47,042 nucleotides of DNA from NCBI GenBank assembly GCA_900540335.1, contig UQFC01000006.1, forward strand, positions 1-47,042. Reading direction: 5' to 3'. The translations under genes were made by a program, and so were the position numbers. The notes under the pieces were generated by a model, which saw only the letters and a list, made by a program, of their open reading frames with translations, did not search any database and was not told the origin of the DNA. This document shows positions 1 through 7,468 of this stretch, in pieces. Positions within the stretch are counted from its first letter, which is position 1. Each line of letters starts with the position of its first letter. This DNA comes from an uncultured Clostridium sp. GTDB lineage: Bacteria; Bacillota; Clostridia; Lachnospirales; Lachnospiraceae.

Positions 1-548
1 TGAGGCAGTACGCCTGCCATAGACTTGCTGGCATCAATTGCCTGGAACTGGTCAACGGTCTGCTGGCTCAGCCCTGCTGTACTGCTGCTTCCGTCAGCAT
101 TTTTTCCTACTGCAACAGTCACAGAGCTTCCCGTTGCCGGATTGCTGATTACCGTGTTGCCGTTGGCATCGCTGGTCACAGCCTCTCCGGCTGCATTGGT
201 TCCATTGGCCGGAACTGCGATTACAGTTCCTGTTGCATGATCAACCATGGTTCCTGCGCCTGTTGTCTGCACTCCGTTGGCATCTACAGTTACTTCCGTC
301 GGCTTCTGGGACGGACTCTGTGTCTGCCCCTGGGACGGACTCTGAGACGGGCCTGTCGCTCCAGTTCCCTGAGTTACTGTTCCGCTTGATGTAACGCCTC
401 CGCCGAAGCTTCCGGAGCTGCTTCCTCCGTCATCATCGTCATCGCTTCCGCTGCTGATTTCCTTACTGGGTCCTGCAAAGGTCAGCACCGGCATTGCTGC
501 CAGAGCGCACACCATTCCGAATACAGTAAGTGCTTTCCACTTTTTCAT
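1..548 (-). CDS. secreted Ser/Gly/Pro-rich protein, C-terminus beyond window
   Basis: The frame stays open from an ATG to the left edge of the window, giving the first 182 residues of a longer protein. The start is supported by a strong AAAGGAGG site a few bases upstream. Residues 1-26 look like a signal peptide: basic MKKWK, a hydrophobic stretch, then a small-residue site near TFAGP. After that come a run of five Asp, a Ser/Gly-rich stretch, and a linker with repeated QSPSQ and DANG-type motifs. It follows the LCP protein gene by 91 bases, so it is probably the last or a late gene of the exopolysaccharide operon. I do not recognise the family. It could be a cell-surface or matrix protein, but the conserved part may lie outside the window. 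Confidence 0.75.
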   Translation of the reverse strand, partial: MKKWKALTVFGMVCALAAMPVLTFAGPSKEISSGSDDDDDGGSSSGSFGGGVTSSGTVTQGTGATGPSQSPSQGQTQSPSQKPTEVTVDANGVQTTGAGTMVDHATGTVIAVPANGTNAAGEAVTSDANGNTVISNPATGSSVTVAVGKNADGSSSTAGLSQQTVDQFQAIDASKSMAGVLP

Positions 549-639
549 GGGATATTCCTCCTTTCCTGATTGGGCATTTCCCGGTCTTTCCGGTTTCTGC
601 CTTCTATATTCAATAAACGGCCATCCTGAAGGATACCGG

Positions 640-1875
640 TTATTGCGTCTGCCTTTTTTTAATTTCCCGGTAAAACAGCTCCAGTATAATGGGAATCAGG
701 GCCTCCTGAGCCACATAGTATTCATCATAGGCTTCTGTAGCAGTTCCTGTTCCCGGAGCCATCTTAAAGCTGGCTGCTGTCAGTCCCTCTCCCTCCAGGG
801 CATCCATCGCAAGCTTTAAATACTGCTCCTTGGCCATGTCTGTTACCATGTAGTTCTGAGTCATTTCAAACAGCTTCTCGACGATACTGCTTTCTGTTTT
901 TGACCGTTCTTTCACTGCCTGGAAAAAACCGCTGATGTAAAGCTTTTGCTGTTCCATTCGCGACAGGGCTGAATTGTCTTTTCCTGTATCACGATACCGG
1001 ACAAACCGTTCTGCCTGCTCTCCATCCAGACGCACCGTCTGTCCAAATACGAACTCCGGATCCGCCTCTTCCATGCCAAGAGTGGGAATGGTTACGGTAA
1101 CTCCTCCTACCGCATCATTGAGAGAGCCGATAATCTCCAAATCTGCCGCCATATAGGAATCAATCGAAAGTCCCATAAGAAGATTGGAAACTGCTTTTTT
1201 CGTATATTCGCAGCTCTTTTCTCTTCCGTCTCCATAAGCATAGGAAAGACTCAGATGATCCACGATCTTTCCCAGCTCTGTGCCGTTTGTCTCTGTCTGC
1301 GAGATATCTGTTTTGGTAATCTCTGTCATGGTGTCACGGGGAATCAGCAGGATCTTCAGCTGGTTTCTTGCTGTATCATGAGCCAGCAGGAAAATTCCGT
1401 CTGCCTGTCCGCCGTCTCCGGAAAGGGTTGTCTCTGTCATAGGACCGTTCCTGTCCACACCGATGCAGAGAATTGCTTTTGTGTAGGTATTCCGGCGATA
1501 AGTCTTTCCATTCCAGGATAAGGTGGTTTCTTCCAGAAGACGGGAAGAAGTCTGCTCTGCAGATGGTGTTTCCCCATTTGTCTGTGAAGTCTCACCTTCC
1601 CCGCTTCCAGTCAGCTTTGAATGGTGTTTCCCTGTTTCTGCCTCTGCCGTTTCTGCCTCTGCCATCTCCTGTTGGTGACGTTCTGCAATCATGGCCTCCT
1701 GAGCCTTTCTCTGCTGATACCGCCCTGCCGTATACCAGACAGCCAGAGCTGCTGTCACAGCCGCCAGTCCGATTCCCAGTCTGCGAAGCCGGACTCTGTG
1801 TTTTCTCAGCCAGCCGGACAATCCGCTGTAGGCTTCCTCCCTTTCATGGCTGTGATGGTTTTTTCTCCCACTCAT
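640..1875 (-). CDS. LytR-CpsA-Psr (LCP) family wall-polymer transferase
   Basis: LCP proteins attach teichoic acids or capsular polysaccharide from lipid carriers to peptidoglycan outside the membrane. This 411-residue protein has a short basic cytoplasmic N-terminus, one membrane segment at about 34-50, a Glu/Thr/Ser-rich linker to about 125, then the LCP domain. Visible motifs are CIGVDRNG (137-144), Asp159 where the family usually has SDT, IPRDT (178-182) with the conserved Arg-Asp pair, and FVRYRDT (291-297) followed by a downstream Arg. The start overlaps the stop of the BY-kinase gene as ATGA, so translation is probably coupled. The context supports attachment of an exopolysaccharide. 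The linker is long, but all main motifs are present. Confidence 0.88.
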   Translation of the reverse strand: MSGRKNHHSHEREEAYSGLSGWLRKHRVRLRRLGIGLAAVTAALAVWYTAGRYQQRKAQEAMIAERHQQEMAEAETAEAETGKHHSKLTGSGEGETSQTNGETPSAEQTSSRLLEETTLSWNGKTYRRNTYTKAILCIGVDRNGPMTETTLSGDGGQADGIFLLAHDTARNQLKILLIPRDTMTEITKTDISQTETNGTELGKIVDHLSLSYAYGDGREKSCEYTKKAVSNLLMGLSIDSYMAADLEIIGSLNDAVGGVTVTIPTLGMEEADPEFVFGQTVRLDGEQAERFVRYRDTGKDNSALSRMEQQKLYISGFFQAVKERSKTESSIVEKLFEMTQNYMVTDMAKEQYLKLAMDALEGEGLTAASFKMAPGTGTATEAYDEYYVAQEALIPIILELFYREIKKRQTQ

Positions 1876-2717
1876 GAACGGACTTCCTCACGGGAGCCTT
1901 CCTTCTTTTTTCCAGACACACCAACAGGAACATTCTCTTTATAAATCTGATCCTGCTTTGCCCGCGCTGCATCATTCCGGTGATCGTACTCCCGGTCATA
2001 GCCGTATTTTCCATACTTTCCATATTTCTTGTACTTGCCGTACTTTCCATACTTCCCGTATTTTCCGTAATAGGACTGGCTGTAAATATCTACCTTATTT
2101 AATACCACACCCAGAATCCTGCATCCGGACTTCTCCAGCTGGCTTTTTACCCGCTGCTCAATCCGGTAGCTGATTGCGCCGCTTTCAATAACCAGCACAG
2201 CTCCGTCGCACTGCCTTGCCACAATGGCTCCGTCAATCAGGTTTGCCATCGGAGGTGTGTCAATCATGATATAGTCAAATTCACTTCTTCCGTACTCCAG
2301 AAGTCTGGTAAACAGTTTTTCCTCCAGAAGCTCTGACGGATTGGGTGAATAGGGACCTGCAAAAATCACGCTTAAATTTTCCACGTTTGTGTCGTAGATA
2401 ACCTCCTCCAGCTGCTTCTGGCCGCTGAGATACTGGGACAGGCCATTCACTCTCTCCCCCAGCTGATAACGGCTGACCAGTACGGAACGGCGGATATCTG
2501 CATCAATGACCAGCACCCTTTTTCCAAGCTGGGCCATGGACTGGGCCGCTGCGAAAGTAATATCGCTCTTTCCCTCATCCGGCACAGAGCTGGTAAACAT
2601 AATGGTTCTCACCTTGCTGCCGCAGAACAGAATGTTGGTACGCAGGGTTTTAATTGACTCGTTGTAGTTGTAGTCATCCTTCATGTCACGGCTTAATTCC
2701 ACAATCCGTCTGCTCAT
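1872..2717 (-). CDS. CpsD/CapB-type tyrosine-protein kinase (BY-kinase)
   Basis: BY-kinases pair with a chain-length determinant membrane protein and control exopolysaccharide assembly by autophosphorylating a C-terminal tyrosine cluster. The 281-residue protein has Walker A around 43-52 (SSVPDEGKS, Lys50), Walker A' VLVIDADIRRS at 68-78 and Walker B IMIDTPP at 150-156. The C-terminus holds 12 tyrosines between 212 and 244, mostly in tandem Tyr-Gly-Lys units, which is longer and more regular than the usual cluster. It overlaps the CapA-like gene upstream and the LCP gene downstream by four bases each (ATGA). The split arrangement, with the activator as a separate protein, is the normal Firmicutes form. 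Confidence 0.93.
   Translation of the reverse strand: MSRRIVELSRDMKDDYNYNESIKTLRTNILFCGSKVRTIMFTSSVPDEGKSDITFAAAQSMAQLGKRVLVIDADIRRSVLVSRYQLGERVNGLSQYLSGQKQLEEVIYDTNVENLSVIFAGPYSPNPSELLEEKLFTRLLEYGRSEFDYIMIDTPPMANLIDGAIVARQCDGAVLVIESGAISYRIEQRVKSQLEKSGCRILGVVLNKVDIYSQSYYGKYGKYGKYGKYKKYGKYGKYGYDREYDHRNDAARAKQDQIYKENVPVGVSGKKKEGSREEVRS
1998..2069 (-). repeat. tandem 9-bp repeat coding Tyr-Gly-Lys
   Basis: Eight consecutive 9-base units of the form TAYGGNAAR encode residues 217-240 of the BY-kinase. Six units read Tyr-Gly-Lys, one is Tyr-Lys-Lys and the last is Tyr-Gly-Tyr. Third positions vary between units (TAC/TAT, GGA/GGG/GGC, AAA/AAG), so the array is old enough to have drifted or is kept by selection at the protein level. 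Gain or loss of units would stay in frame. Confidence 0.85.
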
Positions 2718-3460
2718 TTTTTATCTCCCCGCTTTCTTCCTTTGCTTTTCTCATTTCGCTTTTCTTCCCCTTCCCGCAAGGGTACGGAAGCAAGCACCGT
2801 CAGACCCAGATAATGCTCTACGTCCTCCTCTGTCTGAATGGTATCATCCATCAGTTTCTTTACCACCACCAGGCCGCAGATCAAAACCATTCCGACCAAA
2901 GCGCCCATCACAGCATTTTTTGCATTGCTGGGGCTTGTTCTCTGTGTTGCTACCACCGCATGTTCAATGATTTTTGGCGGTATCATTTCCATAATATCTC
3001 CGATATATTCCGAAGAGGTTTCTGCCACACAGTCTGCAATGGCCCGCGCCTGATAAGGATCCGGGTCTGTTACTGTCACTGACAGAATTCTTGTATCTGT
3101 AGGATTTCCAATGGTGATTTTCCCCTTCAGTCCCTCATACTTCATATCCAGTCCCAGGGTTTCAATTACACCCTCCAGAACCGGACGGCTGGTTACCAGA
3201 ATCTTATAATCCTTGGTCAGCTGACTGCCAATCTGCAGATCGGCCAGTGAGGTCAGTGTTGTCTCCTTGGAAAGAATGTACATCATAGCAGTAGAGGAAT
3301 ACTGAGGCGTAATCACAAACTTGCTGTATGCCCCTGCCAGTCCCCCGCCGATGATCATTGCTGCCAGAATCACCCAGATTTTCTTTTTCAGGGCTTCAAA
3401 CAGCTGCAGCAGATCAATTTCCATTTCTTCGTTGTTTTTTACGTTTCCTTCGTTTCCCAT
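2714..3460 (-). CDS. YveK/CapA-type chain-length determinant (Wzz domain)
   Basis: This 248-residue membrane protein is the usual partner and activator of the BY-kinase. It has an acidic N-terminal tail (EEMEIDLLQLFEALKKK), a membrane segment at about 28-50, an extracellular Wzz-like region, and a second membrane segment at about 181-201. A short cytoplasmic tail follows, of the type that contacts the kinase. It sits between the PHP phosphatase and the kinase, with ATGA coupling to the kinase. Chain-length control of an exported polysaccharide is inferred from family and context. No glycosyltransferase or flippase gene lies in the window, so the polymer is unknown. Confidence 0.9.
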   Translation of the reverse strand: MGNEGNVKNNEEMEIDLLQLFEALKKKIWVILAAMIIGGGLAGAYSKFVITPQYSSTAMMYILSKETTLTSLADLQIGSQLTKDYKILVTSRPVLEGVIETLGLDMKYEGLKGKITIGNPTDTRILSVTVTDPDPYQARAIADCVAETSSEYIGDIMEMIPPKIIEHAVVATQRTSPSNAKNAVMGALVGMVLICGLVVVKKLMDDTIQTEEDVEHYLGLTVLASVPLREGEEKRNEKSKGRKRGDKK

Positions 3461-3547
3461 TCCTGCTCTTCCTAACTATTAATTTTTGCTCCGGCTCATG
3501 CTGCGCTCCCTCTTTTTCCTGTCAGAAGGATACGCTGTCTGTAACCG

Positions 3548-4285
3548 CTACACTCGCTTGTTGTTTAATATGTAAACCGGATTTCTGTGAACCATTTCTT
3601 CCAGATCCTCCGGATTGACGTGATGAGTGAGCCACTTCATCACTTCTGTAATCTCAGGCGGCCGGAAATCCGTCCGGTGCAGATCCGTTCCCAGAAACCG
3701 GATTCTGCCTTCCTCCACCTGTTTGCGGCACCAGCGCACTTCCTTCTGATACCAATGCCCCTGCAGACTTTCAAAATTCATCTGAAGATAACAGCCCAGG
3801 GAGGAAATTTCCTCCAGACCGTGCTCTCTTAAACAGAGATACCGTTCCATATGGGCCAGAATCGGCCAATAACCGGCTTCTGTCAGACTGCGGACACCCC
3901 GCATCAGCTGTCCGTAGCTTTCAGCCGGGTTAAATTCCACCAGAACATATCGACTTTCCGCCATGGTCAGGGCCTCTCCCCGATCCAGCCGTTCTGTCAG
4001 TTCCTCATGATAAAAATTTTCCTGTCCGAGATATAATTGAAAATCAGGATTCCGCTTTTTGACTTCCTCCCGAAGGGTTGATAGTTTCATCTTTAGTGAA
4101 GATACGCTTTGATGTCTAGAAAAATGGGGGGTTGCAATCATGCCCGTAATTCCCTGGGCCGCTGCCTGTTCAATCAGCTGTATGGATTCCCCTATTCCTC
4201 TGGCCCCATCGTCTGCTTCCGGAAGAATATGGGTGTGAATATCGATGATTTTGCACATTCCATTCCCGCTTTTTGATATTTGCAT
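3548..4285 (-). CDS. CpsB/YwqE-type protein-tyrosine phosphatase (PHP domain)
   Basis: Metal-dependent PHP phosphatases of this family dephosphorylate the BY-kinase. Visible metal-ligand motifs are DIHTHILPEADDG near the start, ATPHFS, a GQENF segment, LAHMERY and GTDLHR near the end, the family order. The start is uncertain. An ATG at 4306 has no ribosome site. The ATG at 4285 has AAAGGA about 11 bases upstream. The ATG at 4258 (MCKIIDIHTH) fits family length best but has only a weak GGGA. I give the middle choice. It is the first gene of the operon, with a clear promoter upstream, and 87 bases separate it from the chain-length gene. Confidence 0.88.
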   Translation of the reverse strand: MQISKSGNGMCKIIDIHTHILPEADDGARGIGESIQLIEQAAAQGITGMIATPHFSRHQSVSSLKMKLSTLREEVKKRNPDFQLYLGQENFYHEELTERLDRGEALTMAESRYVLVEFNPAESYGQLMRGVRSLTEAGYWPILAHMERYLCLREHGLEEISSLGCYLQMNFESLQGHWYQKEVRWCRKQVEEGRIRFLGTDLHRTDFRPPEITEVMKWLTHHVNPEDLEEMVHRNPVYILNNKRV

Positions 4286-4367
4286 AAATATATCATTCCT
4301 TTCCATAATTTTATTTTTATGATAAATTTACGCATTGTTTTACATTTTAATACAAATTTCAGTTGTC

Positions 4368-4396
4368 ATTGTATATTATTCCGTGTCAAATGTCAA
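4368..4396 (-). promoter_or_regulatory. sigma-A promoter of the exopolysaccharide operon
   Basis: On the minus strand a perfect TTGACA (4391-4396) is followed after 17 bases by TACAAT (4368-4373). Transcription would begin near 4361, leaving a leader of roughly 55-100 bases before the phosphatase gene, depending on the start codon. The region around it is strongly AT-rich. A second, overlapping TTGACA sits at 4384-4389 but has no matching -10. Confidence 0.75.
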
Positions 4397-4611
4397 TGCC
4401 CCTTATCTTGAATTTTATGGTGTTTTAAAACTGATACAATGGCATTTTATTCCATCTGTATTCTGTAAAACCCTCCAAATCAAGGTCTAATTGGATAATC
4501 CCGATAAATGAAGAAAAGAAAATAAAGATATTTCTGGCGAATTTTGTACATTTAATTGGTTTCTGTTCCTTTTACTTGATTCTAATTTAAAAATATTGGA
4601 TTTTATTCCGT
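4397..4611. other. AT-rich gap, nothing recognised
   Basis: About 215 bases of AT-rich DNA lie between the exopolysaccharide promoter and the short unrecognised reading frame. I find no reading frame with a ribosome site, no strong hairpin and no repeat. Its composition differs from the GC-balanced genes on both sides, as is common for upstream control regions. Confidence 0.5.
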
Positions 4612-4917
4612 TTATTTTATCCATATTACTATTCTAATCTCATGAAGCATTTTTCTATCATAAAATGAGTTTTCCTTATTTTCTACAATATAAATATGGT
4701 TAATATCCCTTACAGCCAGTAAGGAATTATCCGCCTTGTTGCTTAAGCTGTATAACGATGGAACAATAGGTATGTCGTTTTCCTTTTTTGGACTTTGCGT
4801 CCGTATTTTAGACTGATAACCAGCTGTTAAACTAAAATAAGAAATAAACTCGCTCGCGAGCTTCTCCTCCTGCGGCGGGTCACTTCTGCGATAAAATTCT
4901 CTTCTGCCGCATGGCAA
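4612..4917 (-). CDS. unrecognised 101-residue reading frame behind a T-box
   Basis: This is the only minus-strand frame of any length downstream of the T-box leader. No good ribosome site precedes its ATG. The first 24 residues are read from a GC-rich palindromic stretch, while the rest is AT-rich, so the frame may join two unrelated sequences. The part near DINHIYIVENKENS loosely resembles one strand of a LytTR DNA-binding domain, but the match is too weak to call. It has a single Trp near its end. It could be a gene remnant, part of an intergenic repeat, or non-coding. I regard translation as doubtful. Confidence 0.2.
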   Translation of the reverse strand: MPCGRREFYRRSDPPQEEKLASEFISYFSLTAGYQSKIRTQSPKKENDIPIVPSLYSLSNKADNSLLAVRDINHIYIVENKENSFYDRKMLHEIRIVIWIK

Positions 4918-4960
4918 TCCCCGCGGAGCGTTTTTATGTCATAGGACGCAATTTCCTATG
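4852..4960. repeat. possible intergenic palindromic element
   Basis: Just beyond the T-box terminator is a GC-rich block with a 7-bp inverted repeat (CATAGGA/TCCTATG, 4940-4960) at one end and a perfect 10-base palindrome GCTCGCGAGC (4852-4861) at the other. Between them lie GC-rich segments such as CCGCGG and CCGCCGCAGG. It differs sharply in composition from the AT-rich DNA to the left. I infer a repeated intergenic element of the kind common in Lachnospiraceae genomes. Only one copy is in this window, so this is unproven. Confidence 0.35.
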
Positions 4961-4963
4961 AAA

Positions 4964-5001
4964 TAAAAAAAGTCCCAGATACAGTTTCCTGTATCTGAGA
5001 C
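4964..5001 (-). terminator. T-box intrinsic terminator
   Basis: On the minus strand the hairpin GTCTCAGATACAG-GAAA-CTGTATCTGGGAC has a 13-bp stem (one G-U pair) with a GAAA loop, followed directly by seven T. It sits just after the T-box motif, as in terminator/antiterminator switches. Confidence 0.9.
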
Positions 5002-5290
5002 GAATTAACAAATCCGCGGTACCACTCAAATTGGCCTTTGCCCACTTACTCCGTATACAAACATATACGCCACCAGATAACGGTTGTGGTCTCCGTCAGC
5101 TCCTACTGTCCCTCCCCGCAACTCCTTCCTGACTGAAATATCCATCTGGAAATCCTGCTCCGGTTCCGGCTTCAAAGCTGCCCTCGAAAGTCCATTCAGC
5201 AAATCCGTCCATACTGCAATCCCACCGCCTGCAGCTCTCTGTGATTTTCGGTATTAAGCCTACTCCTCTTTCTCATCGGTTTTTTGTATT
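4964..5290 (-). ncRNA. T-box leader RNA, probably tryptophan-specific
   Basis: T-box leaders bind an uncharged tRNA through a specifier codon and the tRNA 3' end, and then switch from terminator to antiterminator. Reading leftward, the RNA begins with the Stem I opening GATGAGAAAGAGGAGTAG, has CAGAGAG for the AG bulge, and then GAA-TGG-ACTTTCGAG. The usual pattern places the specifier directly after GAA, giving TGG (Trp) at 5192-5194. The T-box motif AGTGGTACCGCGG lies at 5014-5026, followed by the terminator. The antiterminator reads UGGU, which pairs best with discriminator A, whereas bacterial tRNA-Trp normally has G, leaving a G-U pair. Its own promoter precedes it. No amino-acid gene follows. 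Confidence 0.9.
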
Positions 5291-5296
5291 GGTCTT

Positions 5297-5325
5297 ATCA
5301 TACGCCGCTGTCTGCTGTTTGTCAA
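5297..5325 (-). promoter_or_regulatory. sigma-A promoter of the T-box transcript
   Basis: A perfect TTGACA (5320-5325) lies 17 bases from TATGAT (5297-5302) on the minus strand. Transcription would begin near 5290, just ahead of the conserved Stem I start. The promoter lies downstream of the recG stop, so the T-box unit is independent of recG. Confidence 0.8.
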
Positions 5326-5395
5326 CTGTTTTTTTGAAAAAATTTTATCTGACATTTCCGCTTCTGTCATCCCGCTTCCGGTCAATTCTTCCCGG

Positions 5396-7462
5396 CTACA
5401 GATTCAGTCTCTCATAGTTCTGGGAAAGACTGGCTTCCATCCGCTCCTTCAAGGCAGCATACTCCTCTCCCTCCAGGGCGGGATTCTCGTCCAGAAGCCG
5501 GTTTACTTCCTCAGAAACCGTTTTTAAGAGTCCGGCATCTGTATAAATATCTGCCAGCTTGAATTCCATATCTCCGCTCTGCCGGATGCCGAAAAAGTCT
5601 CCCGGTCCCCGCAGCTTCAGATCCTCAGACGCAATATAAAATCCGTCGTTGGATCGGTTTAATATATCCAGCCGTTCCTGGGTTCCCTCCTGATCCGAGC
5701 AGTTGACCATAATGCAGTAGGACTGGTGGCTTCCCCGTCCGACCCGGCCCCTCAGCTGATGAAGCTGGGCCAGACCGAAGCGCTCGGCATTTTCAATCAT
5801 CATTACGGTAGCGTTGGGAACATTGACGCCGACCTCCACTACCGTTGTGGACACCAGCACCTGGATTTCCCCGGCAGCAAACCGCTCCATAATCTGATTT
5901 TTTTCTTTTCCCTTCATCTTGCCGTGAAGATATTCCACGGTAATGGTTTCCGGCAGCTTCTGGCGCAGAAGCCTGGTGTAGTCCAGCACATTCTCTGCCT
6001 CAATCATTTCGCTTTCCTCCACCATGGGACAGATCACATAGGCCTGCCGTCCTGCCGCCACCTCTTTTGCAATAAACTGATAGGCCCTCTCCCGGTATCC
6101 GGTATCCACCACACAGTTTTTAATGGGCAGACGGTTGGCCGGCATCTGATCAATCACGGAAATATCCAGATCTCCATAGAGAATAATAGCCAGAGTCCGC
6201 GGAATCGGCGTCGCGCTCATAACCAGCACATGGGGAAGAGAACCATTCTCCTGCCCCTTGCTTCCCAGCGCCTCCCTCTGTCCGACTCCGAACCGGTGCT
6301 GCTCATCTGTAATCACCAGGCCCAGCTTGTGATAATGAACCTTTTCCTGGATCAGCGCATGGGTTCCCACGATAATATCCGCCTCATGGGAGGCAATTTT
6401 TTCATAGGCCAGCCGCTTTTCCTTTGCAGTCATGGAGCCGGTCACAAGGACCGCTGTTTTTTCAATGCCATATGTCTTAAAAAGCCCGGTAATGGATTCA
6501 AAATGCTGTTTTGCCAAAACCTCCGTAGGCGCCATCAAAGCGCCCTGAAAGCCGTTGCAGGCCGTCTGGAGCAGAGCCAGCACTGCAATAATGGTTTTTC
6601 CGGAGCCTACATCCCCCTGAATCAGGCGGTTCATCACAAGGCCGCTTTCCAGATCCCGGCTGACCTCCTTTAAAACCTGATTCTGGGCTTCTGTCAGGCT
6701 GTAGGGCAGAGCTTCTCTCAGCCGGTCCACCTGGGGAGCATGGCTCATGACAAAAGAGCTTCTGCAGTCCTGACGCTTTTCCTTCAGTCTCCGCACTGCC
6801 AGAAGAAAGAAGAAAAATTCATCAAATACAAGACGTTTCCTTGCAAAAAGAAGCTCCTGACGACTGGAAGGAAAATGAATATGCTCAATTGCATAATTGT
6901 ATTCTGCCAGCTCATATTTTTCCCGGAGAGAAGAAGGCAGGTATTCTCTTTCCATCTGCCTTTGCTCCAGGGCCTGGGCCACAGCCCGGACAATGGCCTT
7001 GTTTCCCAGTCCCTTTGTCTGTCCGTAAATGGGCTGCATGGAATCCCTGACTGCCTCATAGGCCTCCGGCGTAAATATCTCCGGCTGCTCCATAGTCAGA
7101 CGGCCGCCCTTTTTTACAACTCTTCCCCGGAATACCAGAAACTGCCCCATCTGCAGAGTATTCCGCAGATAGGGCATGTTATACCAGGTCAGCTGCAGGC
7201 TGCCCGTCATATCTTTTATTGTAACAACAATTACCTGTACGTTTTTGAACCGGCGCACAGAGGCTGTCTTTAACAGCTGCCCCGCAACCGCCGCCGTGGT
7301 ATTTTCCTGAAGCCTTCCCACAGGCACCGGCTCCTCGTAGGCATCATAGGCCCTGGGATAATCGTGGAGCAGATCCTCCACAGTATGAACTCCCAGGCGC
7401 GCAAAGAGTCCCGCCGTCTTTTCTCCGATTCCCTTTAAGCTTGTAACTGGTTCCTGGTTCAT
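5396..7462 (-). CDS. recG: ATP-dependent DNA helicase RecG
   Basis: RecG reverses stalled replication forks and processes branched DNA in recombination and repair. The 688-residue length is typical. The N-terminal wedge/OB region covers roughly residues 1-200. Helicase domain 1 has Walker A GDVGSGKT at 283-290, APTEVLAKQH at 311-320 and the DEQH box at 386-389, followed by MSATPIPRT. Domain 2 has VSTTVVEVGVNVPNAT and QLRGRVGRG, then the C-terminal TRG segment. It starts 6 bases after the FakA-like gene and is the last gene of the Asp23-DAK2-recG unit, the same order as yloU-yloV-recG in Bacillus, where sdaA genes lie between. Confidence 0.97.
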   Translation of the reverse strand: MNQEPVTSLKGIGEKTAGLFARLGVHTVEDLLHDYPRAYDAYEEPVPVGRLQENTTAAVAGQLLKTASVRRFKNVQVIVVTIKDMTGSLQLTWYNMPYLRNTLQMGQFLVFRGRVVKKGGRLTMEQPEIFTPEAYEAVRDSMQPIYGQTKGLGNKAIVRAVAQALEQRQMEREYLPSSLREKYELAEYNYAIEHIHFPSSRQELLFARKRLVFDEFFFFLLAVRRLKEKRQDCRSSFVMSHAPQVDRLREALPYSLTEAQNQVLKEVSRDLESGLVMNRLIQGDVGSGKTIIAVLALLQTACNGFQGALMAPTEVLAKQHFESITGLFKTYGIEKTAVLVTGSMTAKEKRLAYEKIASHEADIIVGTHALIQEKVHYHKLGLVITDEQHRFGVGQREALGSKGQENGSLPHVLVMSATPIPRTLAIILYGDLDISVIDQMPANRLPIKNCVVDTGYRERAYQFIAKEVAAGRQAYVICPMVEESEMIEAENVLDYTRLLRQKLPETITVEYLHGKMKGKEKNQIMERFAAGEIQVLVSTTVVEVGVNVPNATVMMIENAERFGLAQLHQLRGRVGRGSHQSYCIMVNCSDQEGTQERLDILNRSNDGFYIASEDLKLRGPGDFFGIRQSGDMEFKLADIYTDAGLLKTVSEEVNRLLDENPALEGEEYAALKERMEASLSQNYERLNL

Positions 7463-7468
7463 AGGCGC

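Noticed and set aside
549..639. Possible terminator between the LCP gene and the secreted protein gene
   Set aside because: A small ATCC/GGAT hairpin exists, but the stem is short and no T run follows.
5726..6673. Plus-strand 315-codon frame
   Set aside because: Shadow of recG on the other strand; no ribosome site and no family motif.
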